From an uncultured Verrucomicrobiota bacterium (GTDB taxonomy: Bacteria > Verrucomicrobiota > Verrucomicrobiia > Limisphaerales > UBA9464), in contig CAIVQB010000145.1 of the NCBI GenBank assembly GCA_903907925.1, positions 1 through 41,953 of the forward strand: a stretch of DNA of 41,953 nucleotides, given 5' to 3'. The position numbers and the translations under genes are program-made. Below the pieces are notes generated by a model. It did no database searches. It was not told where the DNA came from and was given only the letters and a program-made list of their open reading frames with translations. Positions 1-7,215 of the stretch are shown here, in pieces. Numbering within the stretch: position 1 is the first letter of the stretch; each line of letters begins with the position of its first letter.

Positions 1-97
1 CCAAAGGCCCGGCCCCATACCAGCCTTGGGCACCGCCCAAGGTGGAGGGCTCGGTTCCACCCGAGCCCCCTATTCGTTTGGGTACACGGTGGAGCAG
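1..97. repeat. Tandem-hairpin element at window edge, interrupting a DUF1592 gene
   Basis: Two perfect hairpins stand side by side. CCTTGGGC (24-31) pairs with GCCCAAGG (35-42) across a 3-nt loop, and GGGCTCGG (47-54) pairs with CCGAGCCC (61-68) across a 6-nt loop. A further GGCC-C-GGCC palindrome lies at about 6-14. The DUF1592 homology of the minus-strand gene stops at about position 97, exactly where this block begins. The composition and arrangement resemble a dispersed intergenic repeat rather than coding sequence. Its extent to the left cannot be seen because the window ends. That it is a mobile or dispersed element is an inference, since no second copy occurs in this window. Confidence 0.55.
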
Positions 98-1450
98 AAA
101 ATAGGACAGGCGCGAAGCGAGCGCGTAGTCGTCAATGTTGGCCGCAAATGCCGAACGACTTCCGCCGGCCGGTTCTTCGAGCCGGAACAGGAAGCGCGGC
201 GAGGCCAGCACCGCCACCATCGCGTGGGCGATGCCGGCTTCGACGGTTTTGCCCGGCTGGGTGTAGATGCTTTCGGCCAATGCCGTCAGCCGGTCGCGGG
301 TCCGGGCGTCCACCGGACGGCGAAACGCCCGCGAGGCGAAGGTGCCCAGACGTTCACGGGCATAAGCACGGCGATCCGCCGCCTTCGCAGGGGGTTCGCT
401 GACAAAGAACCGTTCGTAGTTCCGGGGCCGCGTCCATTGCTCCTTCTCCAACGGACCGTGGACGTCGACCTCGACGATTCGCATGTCCATTGGAAACAGC
501 TTCTTTTCCAGCGGAACAAGTGGTTCCAGGGTGAAGCTCATCCGTTGCTCCCCCGCCTGCCACTGTTGATCGAAATCGAAGTGGAAGGTCTTGTTGTCGT
601 GCCAGCCGAACTCCTTTTTCAACACTTCCCGATCGTTGACCTTGAACACCACCCGGCAGCGTCCGGGATCGTACTCGAAACCGCCGTGAATTCCCAGTTG
701 CAGGGTCATCCGGTAGCTGCCGGCGTGATCCACGGTGACGGCAGATGAAACCGCGCCGGGTTCGTAGTAGGAGAGCAGGACCGGGCGTCCGTCATCGGAG
801 CCGGGCTTGGATTGGGTCCGACGAAAACGTCCCCCGGGAACCGTGTTCTCCGGGATGGCCCGGGAGACCGTTGGCACCGCTTCGGCCACTATGGATTTGG
901 CCGCCGTCAGATACTTCTCCAACAGCATCGGAGACAGGGTGAGGACATCGCCGATGGTGTCGAATCCGTAGCCGGTGTCGTCCGGCGGGAATTCGACTTC
1001 CGCGTTGAAGTCGATCCCTATCAGATCGCGGATGGTGTTGCGATACTCGACCCGGTTCAGCCGGCGCACGGTGACGCGTCCGGGATCGGGGTTGGCGGGA
1101 TCAATTCCGAACGCCGAATACTTGATCCAACGCTCCAACTTCTGCTGGTCGGCAGCGGCCAGGCGGGGCTTTTTCTCCGGCGGCATCAGGCCCGAGCGGA
1201 CATTCTTCAGGACCTTGAGCCAAAGATCGTGGTTGAGGAGCACCGCGTCGGACGGCAAGGCATCGAAGGCGATCTTGCCCTTGCTGGCTCCGTCGCCGTG
1301 GCAGTCGTAGCAATACTCCTTGAGGATCGGCTGGACCTCGCGGCGGAACTCGGTGGACGGAGAGGCGACTGCGTGAGACCCGATGCCGACAGTTCCGGCG
1401 AGGGCTGCGCAAAACGCGGCTAAAAACCCGGATGTTCGGGTGGCGCGCAT
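1..1450 (-). CDS. DUF1592-family (PSD-type) cytochrome-like protein, 3' part missing or disrupted
   Basis: Third gene of a minus-strand operon, starting 4 nt after the DUF1552 stop. The start is ATG at 1450; an AGGAGG abuts it with almost no spacer. The product begins with a signal-peptide-like segment (about residues 1-30). A c-type heme motif CYDCH follows (C47, C50, H51), then a DUF1587-like block (motif NRVEYRNTIRDL), a beta-rich middle section, a DUF1595-like block and the start of DUF1592, ending in ALASRLSYFL. In the paralogue upstream (2807-5836) the same motif continues with W-S-S-I-P-D-D. Here it changes at about position 97 into residues encoded by the tandem hairpins. The frame stays open to the window edge, so the end is not seen. 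The DUF1588 and DUF1585 domains are therefore absent, at least in this frame. These proteins are secreted and typical of Planctomycetes and Verrucomicrobia; their biochemical role is not established. Confidence 0.8.
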   Translation of the reverse strand, partial: MRATRTSGFLAAFCAALAGTVGIGSHAVASPSTEFRREVQPILKEYCYDCHGDGASKGKIAFDALPSDAVLLNHDLWLKVLKNVRSGLMPPEKKPRLAAADQQKLERWIKYSAFGIDPANPDPGRVTVRRLNRVEYRNTIRDLIGIDFNAEVEFPPDDTGYGFDTIGDVLTLSPMLLEKYLTAAKSIVAEAVPTVSRAIPENTVPGGRFRRTQSKPGSDDGRPVLLSYYEPGAVSSAVTVDHAGSYRMTLQLGIHGGFEYDPGRCRVVFKVNDREVLKKEFGWHDNKTFHFDFDQQWQAGEQRMSFTLEPLVPLEKKLFPMDMRIVEVDVHGPLEKEQWTRPRNYERFFVSEPPAKAADRRAYARERLGTFASRAFRRPVDARTRDRLTALAESIYTQPGKTVEAGIAHAMVAVLASPRFLFRLEEPAGGSRSAFAANIDDYALASRLSYFLLHRVPKRIGGSGGTEPSTLGGAQGWYGAGPL

Positions 1451-1454
1451 CCTC

Positions 1455-2810
1455 CTACAGTTGGGCGAGGCGGGAATCCGCGTCGCCGAAATGATCGAGC
1501 TTCACGCCCATTCGATCCATGAGACCCAGATACAGGCTGCAAAGCTTGCGGTTGTCGTCACCGGCATCCCGATAGTCGAGGACCCGTCCGGTCTTGAGCG
1601 TGCCGCCCAAACCGCCGGCGGTGATGATCGGCACCTTGGAATTGTCGTGCTTGGTGCCCGACCACATGTTGGACAGGAACATCAGACAGGAATGGTCCAG
1701 GACGGTTCCGTCGCCCTCCGGCATTTCGTCGAGGCGTTTCGCCAGGTAGGCGAGCTGGCTCAAATGGAAGCGCGCGATGCGCTCGTAGCCGTCCGAGGTG
1801 TCGTTGTGCGAGGCGCCGTGGTGACCATCGCGCACGTCGAGGAACGGGTAGTAGAGATACGACAGATCCCGGGCAAGCAGCAGGGACGCCACTCGGGTTT
1901 TGTCGGTCTGAAATCCGAGGGCGATGATGTCGCACATCAGCCGGGCGTGATCGCGGAGATCCTCGGGCAGTCCGTTGTCCGGACGTTTCATCGTGAAGAC
2001 TGGCCGACCCCGGTCACGGGCGCGATCCTCGGCCTTCGCCTTGTCATCGCGCATCCGTTCGATGCCGCGTTCCACACTCCTGACGCTGGCGAGATACTCC
2101 TCCAGCTTGGTCCGGTCGGTGGAACTGATTCTGCGGCCCAGCTTCTCGGCCTGCTCCTTCACCCGGTCCAACACGCTGACATTGCGCAGGCTGCCGCGGT
2201 TCTCGAACAGGCTGTCGAATGCCAGCGAAGGATACATCTCGTTCGGGACCGGGGAATCGGCGCTCTGCCAGGAGATGTGCGAGCTGTAGGCGTTCGAGAA
2301 ATTCGTCTCGTGATAACCGGTCATCGGCTGCTCGCAGGCGAGGACCATGCTCGGCTGAAGTGTTTCCTGGCCGACATGATTGGCCAGGACCTGGTCCACG
2401 CTGATCCCGCCGTGAATGATCGCGCCGCGCTGGATCGGCACGCCGGAGAGCAGATTCCCGGTCATCGCCGGATGAATTCCCTGCCCGGTGGCGGTCTTGT
2501 TGAACAGCCCGTTGATGACGTTGATCTTCCCCTTGATCGGTTCCAGAGGTTGCAACGACCGGCCCAATTCCAAATCCGCTCCGGCGCCCTTGGCCCACCA
2601 GTGAGTGGGGTTGATGCCGTTGCCCATGAAGAGCACGGCGAAGCGCTTGGGGTACGCCACGGCAGCATCCATCCCGGCCGCAGGTGTCGCTGCCGCGGTC
2701 GGCAGCGATTCGAGCCAGGGAAGGGCCATGGTGACGCCGACGCCGCGGAGAAAGGTTCGCCGCGAAACGGCGGGTGCAATCCGACGGACTGAAGGGCGGT
2801 CCTGTTTCAT
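1455..2810 (-). CDS. DUF1552 domain-containing protein, Tat-exported
   Basis: A 451-residue protein of the DUF1552 family, which in Planctomycetes and Verrucomicrobia is habitually encoded beside DUF1592 proteins. The N-terminus has a twin-arginine signal, SRRTFLRG (about residues 16-23), followed by a hydrophobic stretch ending near TAAA, so it should be exported folded through Tat. An ATG at 2885 is open in the same frame, but the start at 2810 is preferred. Its ATG overlaps the TGA of the upstream DUF1592 gene by 4 nt (ATGA), which suggests translational coupling, and it puts the Tat motif at the usual distance from the N-terminus. The downstream DUF1592 gene starts 4 nt after the stop. 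Family function is unknown. A role in a secreted redox or polymer-degrading complex with the heme-motif neighbours is an inference from gene order only. Confidence 0.9.
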   Translation of the reverse strand: MKQDRPSVRRIAPAVSRRTFLRGVGVTMALPWLESLPTAAATPAAGMDAAVAYPKRFAVLFMGNGINPTHWWAKGAGADLELGRSLQPLEPIKGKINVINGLFNKTATGQGIHPAMTGNLLSGVPIQRGAIIHGGISVDQVLANHVGQETLQPSMVLACEQPMTGYHETNFSNAYSSHISWQSADSPVPNEMYPSLAFDSLFENRGSLRNVSVLDRVKEQAEKLGRRISSTDRTKLEEYLASVRSVERGIERMRDDKAKAEDRARDRGRPVFTMKRPDNGLPEDLRDHARLMCDIIALGFQTDKTRVASLLLARDLSYLYYPFLDVRDGHHGASHNDTSDGYERIARFHLSQLAYLAKRLDEMPEGDGTVLDHSCLMFLSNMWSGTKHDNSKVPIITAGGLGGTLKTGRVLDYRDAGDDNRKLCSLYLGLMDRMGVKLDHFGDADSRLAQL

Positions 2811-5800
2811 CGCGGTGTCCCGGTGCTGGCCGCCTGCTCTCCGCGGCCTCGTTGGGTGAGGAACTGACGGCTGGTGACGATGCACTCGATCGCCTGATCA
2901 AAACGGTAGCCGGTGGTGGCCAGTTTTTTGTGCATGTCCCGGATCATGGAATCATCGGATAAGATCAGGCTGCGACCCAACGCGTAACTCAAGAGCTTGC
3001 CGCAAAAGTTGTTCACAAAATCGTCCTGACGTCGATCCCGGATATAGCCGCGCAAACCGGCCAGTCCGTCGCCTTCAAACCCACCGGGAAAGGTGGCTCT
3101 TGCATCGATGGCGCGGCCGGCAAGATCCCGGTTGCGGACCTCCCCGACCGGGCCAAATCCTTCGAAGGCGAGTCCCAGAGCATCGAACCGGGCGTGGCAT
3201 CCGGCGCAACTCGCGTCGGCCCGATGGCGCGCCAGCATGTCCCGCAGTGGCAGATCCATTTTCGCCTCGTCCCGTGGCAGTTCGGGAACCACTGCCGGCG
3301 GCGGCGGGATGCGTTCGCCAAGGATGTTTTTCACCACCCAATTGCCGCGCTTGACCGGACTGGTGCGCAGTCCGGGTGCGTTCTTGGTCAGGAAGGCCGC
3401 CATCGGCAACACCCCGCCCCGCTGATAGGTGCCGGCATCGGTGACGCGCACCCATTGGTTGGTCCGCAGTTCGGGCACCGGTATTCCATAGTGTTTCGCG
3501 AGGATCGGATTCACGAAGGTGTCGTTGGCGTAAAGGCAGTCGAGGATCGGACGATTGGCCTGAATCACATCGAGCAGAAACCGGACGGGCTCTTGGAACA
3601 TCGCGTCGCGCAGTTCACCGGTGAAGCTGGGGAACCGCTGGACGTCGACGGTGCCAATTTCCTCGAAGCGCCGGAAATCGAGCCAATTACCCCCGAACTC
3701 TACCGCCAGGGCGCGGATCCTGGGATCCCTCAACATCCGGCGCGCCTGTCCCGCGATGACCTTCGGCTGATGCAACGTGCCGGCTGCGGCGCGTGCCAGC
3801 AGTTCATCGTCTGGAATGCTGGACCACAGGAAATAGCTCAGGCGGCTGGCCAGATCGAAGTCGGACAACGGTTGGACTGACGGACTGGCCTGGGCGAAGT
3901 TGATCCGGTAACTCAGGTCGGGCGACATCAGCACGCTCACCACCGCTTCGCGGATCGCGGTCTCGTGGTCCACACCGTCCTTGATCCGGGCCGACGTGTA
4001 GTACTCCAACAGCTCATCGCGGTCCGCTTTCGACAACGGGTGGCGATACGCCCGCGCGGCAAAACCGAGGAGCGCCTCCAGATGGCTCGCTTCGGCGTCC
4101 ACACGGGCTTTTTCAACCCAGCGGATGCCCTCGTTCGCCGTCTTGAAGAAGTCATGGATCGCCTGGATTCCCACCGCGCTTCCGCCTTTGGCGTCCTCCA
4201 GATACCGGTTTTCCAGCAGGCTGATCTTCGATTCGGAGGTGATCTCACGTTCCTCCGGTGGTTTGCCTTTGGGGAGGTTTTCCTCGGCGATGATCCGGCC
4301 TTCGCGGTTTCCGCCGAGATAGAATTGGACGTAGGTGCGGATGTTGGCTGAGGCGACGAAATCGAGCTCGTGCCACAATTCGTCGAGTATCTCCTGCTGT
4401 TTCGCGTCCAGGATGAGTTCGTACAACGGTTGGTCATCGCGGAAATACCCCATCAGGTTGTGGAACCCCGCGCTCAGATAGCGGCCCCGGTCGGTGGTGG
4501 TGTCGAAATAGTTCCGGCCCCGTTCCTCCTTGTAAAACATGTCGGGAAACACGCGGCAAAACCGGGCAAAGGCGGCCTCATACCGCGTGCGTTCGCCAGC
4601 CGGAACGATCAGGTCGGGATCGTCCGGGGTGTTGACGATCAACTGGCTGCGGCCGGGTCCGAAGACGTTCTTCACCCCGGGTTCGGTCGGCGGGGCACCG
4701 GTGGGTTTGGGTTCACCGACGACCTGCAATTGCGCGGGATCAAAGGTCCGCCGATGGGTCGCGTACTGGACGTTTTTCCAGATCAGGAGCGGTTGGGCTT
4801 CGGCATCGATTCTGCCGGCGGTGATGTTGAGGAATCGCGGTTCCACCTTCCGTCGAAGCTGCACCACAAATCCGCGCATCGCTTCGCAGCCGCTGCGTGC
4901 CGCATCCGGTTGCCGGGGAGCTGGCACGGGCAACGACCGCCACATCGATTGCAGCCTGGCCAGCGGTCCCACCGATTCACGGGTTCCTTCGAGCGTGGAC
5001 CAGAGTGTCGCCAGGTACTTGGCGCTGACGCGGGTGTCGGTGGCGATATCGGTCAAGGTTGCCCGGGATTTGCCGAGTGCGGCGCGATGCTTGTAACGCC
5101 AGGCGGCCTCGAAATAGTCCGCGTAGTCGATGTTGTGCTGGTGATAGAAGCCGATGATCTGCATCACGCAGAACTGGTCGCGATCGGTCTCGACGAGCAT
5201 CGGGTTCGGCGCGAAGGCGAATCCGTGCGGCTTCAGATACAGGTGGCTGGCCACGTCGCGCGCCGCCTTCAGATACTTGTTCAGAAGGGTTGGCGACATG
5301 ACCAGCGTTTCGCCGGAATTGTCGAATCCCGCCGTATTCGCCGGATCCGCCGGGAACTCGCGGGTGGGTTGAAGATCGACCCCGGTGAGGTCGCGGATTG
5401 TGTAGTTGTACTCGGAATTGCTGAGCCGGCGCGCGAGGACGATTCCGGGATCACCGGCGTTGCGCGATGACTCATGGCGTCGCCACGCCTGGATCCAATC
5501 CGCCACTCCTTTGCGGAGATCCGGTGTCGGATGTTGCTTGGCCTTCTCGGGTGGCATCTCCCCGTTCTGAAGTTTTTCGAGCACCAACTCCCACCGCGCC
5601 GGATCCTTCGCGACGGCGTCGAGGGTCGTGTAGGGGCTGAGATCCAGATCGCCCTTGGCCTTCTCCCTGCCGTGACAGGAAATGCAATAGGTCTGGACGA
5701 AGGGCAGGACGGAAACCTCGAAGCGGTGCTCCAGCTCGCGCTGAACCCGGTCCGCGGCGTCCGCTCGAAAGGCCAGGAACACGGCGGCGAGAACCACCAT

Positions 5801-5836
5801 CGGAAGACGTGCCAAGCGCTGGAACTGCCACTTCAT
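2807..5836 (-). CDS. DUF1592/DUF1588/DUF1585 multidomain protein with N-terminal planctomycete cytochrome c motif
   Basis: First gene of the operon, 1009 residues. A hydrophobic signal segment (about 8-27) is followed by the heme motif CISCH (C51, C54, H55) of planctomycete-type cytochrome c and MPPEKAK downstream of it. The other blocks come in the usual order: DUF1587-like (RRLSNSEYNYTIRDL, about 135-150), a long central region (about 200-600), DUF1595-like (about 610-675), DUF1592 (ASRLSYFLWSSIPDDEL, about 690-815), DUF1588 (with a second CxxCH, CAGCH, near 880, then RFDALGLAFEGFG) and DUF1585 (about 930-1000). The length is normal for the family. Its TGA overlaps the ATG of the DUF1552 gene. 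The protein is probably periplasmic or extracellular; substrate and reaction are unknown. It serves as an intact reference for the broken paralogue at 1-1450. Confidence 0.93.
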   Translation of the reverse strand: MKWQFQRLARLPMVVLAAVFLAFRADAADRVQRELEHRFEVSVLPFVQTYCISCHGREKAKGDLDLSPYTTLDAVAKDPARWELVLEKLQNGEMPPEKAKQHPTPDLRKGVADWIQAWRRHESSRNAGDPGIVLARRLSNSEYNYTIRDLTGVDLQPTREFPADPANTAGFDNSGETLVMSPTLLNKYLKAARDVASHLYLKPHGFAFAPNPMLVETDRDQFCVMQIIGFYHQHNIDYADYFEAAWRYKHRAALGKSRATLTDIATDTRVSAKYLATLWSTLEGTRESVGPLARLQSMWRSLPVPAPRQPDAARSGCEAMRGFVVQLRRKVEPRFLNITAGRIDAEAQPLLIWKNVQYATHRRTFDPAQLQVVGEPKPTGAPPTEPGVKNVFGPGRSQLIVNTPDDPDLIVPAGERTRYEAAFARFCRVFPDMFYKEERGRNYFDTTTDRGRYLSAGFHNLMGYFRDDQPLYELILDAKQQEILDELWHELDFVASANIRTYVQFYLGGNREGRIIAEENLPKGKPPEEREITSESKISLLENRYLEDAKGGSAVGIQAIHDFFKTANEGIRWVEKARVDAEASHLEALLGFAARAYRHPLSKADRDELLEYYTSARIKDGVDHETAIREAVVSVLMSPDLSYRINFAQASPSVQPLSDFDLASRLSYFLWSSIPDDELLARAAAGTLHQPKVIAGQARRMLRDPRIRALAVEFGGNWLDFRRFEEIGTVDVQRFPSFTGELRDAMFQEPVRFLLDVIQANRPILDCLYANDTFVNPILAKHYGIPVPELRTNQWVRVTDAGTYQRGGVLPMAAFLTKNAPGLRTSPVKRGNWVVKNILGERIPPPPAVVPELPRDEAKMDLPLRDMLARHRADASCAGCHARFDALGLAFEGFGPVGEVRNRDLAGRAIDARATFPGGFEGDGLAGLRGYIRDRRQDDFVNNFCGKLLSYALGRSLILSDDSMIRDMHKKLATTGYRFDQAIECIVTSRQFLTQRGRGEQAASTGTPR

Positions 5837-6062
5837 TCAAGGCATCATTGGAGGACATCCATGGTCCGGGCAATCCTTTCGGCGGGATCCCTCTGATTTC
5901 AAAACGCGAAACAGGGTCCTCCGGTTGACACGCCTCCCGCGATCGGGTTGCTTGAGGCGCTTGCCAAAACCAACATCATCGTCGGTGACCTCTTGTTGTC
6001 GCGCTCGGGAGTGCCAACGATTTCCCGCCGCCTTCGATCGCGCCGCGCAAATCCTGACCGGG

Positions 6063-7160
6063 ATGATTGGAGCGGGCCTGCTGCTGCTGAGCAGTTCGAT
6101 GGAAGCGGCGGTCGATGATCGCACCCGGGTCGCTCTGGAGGCTTTGGGACGAATGAAGGGCGCGGATTTTGAAGGAAACCCGGCCTTGAAACAGGCGTTG
6201 CAGCGGGTCTTGGAACGGGTGCGGGGTGAACCGGAGTTCGTGACGCTGGTGCGGGACTTCAACCTGCCCGGACAGGAGGAGGCACTGCGATCCTTCCTGC
6301 GCGATCATTCCGATTCTCAGGTGGCGGTGGATGCCGCCCGATTGTTGTTGGGGCGCCAGACTCCATCCGAGCTGGCCGGGTTGGTGACCGGCCCGGCCGC
6401 GGTTGTAGTTCCAGTCGTTCGCGTGCTGGGCGAAACCGACGACCGCCGGTTCGTACCGGTCGTCCTGCCCGTGCTGACCGTGGCGACCAACGTCGTCGAG
6501 GTCCGGCGGGTGGCGGTCACTGCCCTGGTGCGGGTCAATGAAGGCGCGAACAGCCTGCTGGGGTTGTCCCGCTCCAATCTGTTGTCGGACGATTTGCGGT
6601 TCATGACCGGCGCGTTGCTCCGTTCGAGTCGCTGGCCGGCGGTGAAGGCCGAGGCGGAGAAGCTGTTTCCCGCGCCGGTCGGGAAGGGAGCGGATCCGTT
6701 GCCACCGATCTCCGAACTCCTGCGCCGGACGGGCGACGCAGCGCGAGGGGCGGCGGTGTTCCGTCGTGCGGACATCGGTTGCATTCAATGTCATCAAGTC
6801 AATGGCGAAGGCATCGACTTCGGACCGAAGCTGTCGGAAATCGGCGTCAAACTCGGAAAAGACGCGCTGGCGGAGGCCATTCTCGATCCGAGCGCCGGGA
6901 TTTCATTTGGATTCGAGGCGTGGTCGATCCAGTTGAAAAACGGCGATGAACTGACCGGGTTGATCACCGGAGAAACGGAGGACGAACTCTCCGTGAAAAC
7001 CCAGGGCGGAACAGTGACCCGGTATAAAAAGTCGGAAGTGACGCGCCGGGACAAGCAGGCGTTGTCGATCATGCCGGCCGGACTTCAGCAAAACATGACG
7101 ACCCAGGACTTCGTGGATTTGCTCGAGTATCTGGCATCCTTGAAAAAGGCCACGAAGTGA
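6063..7160 (+). CDS. HEAT-repeat-like protein with Pirellula/Verrucomicrobium-type heme-binding domain
   Basis: A 365-residue protein transcribed divergently from the DUF1592 operon. ATG 6063 is chosen because a short signal-like hydrophobic stretch (GAGLLLLSSS) follows at once; the open frame continues up to 5925, but those residues are arginine- and cysteine-rich and look non-coding. Residues of about 40-210 are alpha-helical and HEAT-like. A c-type heme motif CIQCH (C240, C243, H244) follows, then GPKLSEIG and a C-terminus (about 300-365) with TVTRYKKSEV and a DFVDLLEYLASL ending. This matches the C-terminal heme domain usually fused to a large membrane-bound dehydrogenase-like module in PVC bacteria (TIGR02603 type). 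The N-terminal dehydrogenase module is absent, so this is either a stand-alone cytochrome or a truncated relative. Confidence 0.82.
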   Translation: MIGAGLLLLSSSMEAAVDDRTRVALEALGRMKGADFEGNPALKQALQRVLERVRGEPEFVTLVRDFNLPGQEEALRSFLRDHSDSQVAVDAARLLLGRQTPSELAGLVTGPAAVVVPVVRVLGETDDRRFVPVVLPVLTVATNVVEVRRVAVTALVRVNEGANSLLGLSRSNLLSDDLRFMTGALLRSSRWPAVKAEAEKLFPAPVGKGADPLPPISELLRRTGDAARGAAVFRRADIGCIQCHQVNGEGIDFGPKLSEIGVKLGKDALAEAILDPSAGISFGFEAWSIQLKNGDELTGLITGETEDELSVKTQGGTVTRYKKSEVTRRDKQALSIMPAGLQQNMTTQDFVDLLEYLASLKKATK

Positions 7161-7215
7161 AGGCTTCGGATTCACCTTTTCCCCAGCGGGGATTCCCACT
7201 CTGATCGGTCACCGG

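Noticed and set aside
4370-5470. Plus-strand frame opposite the 1009-residue DUF1592 gene
   Set aside because: The minus-strand gene has complete domain order and heme motifs; the other strand has none.
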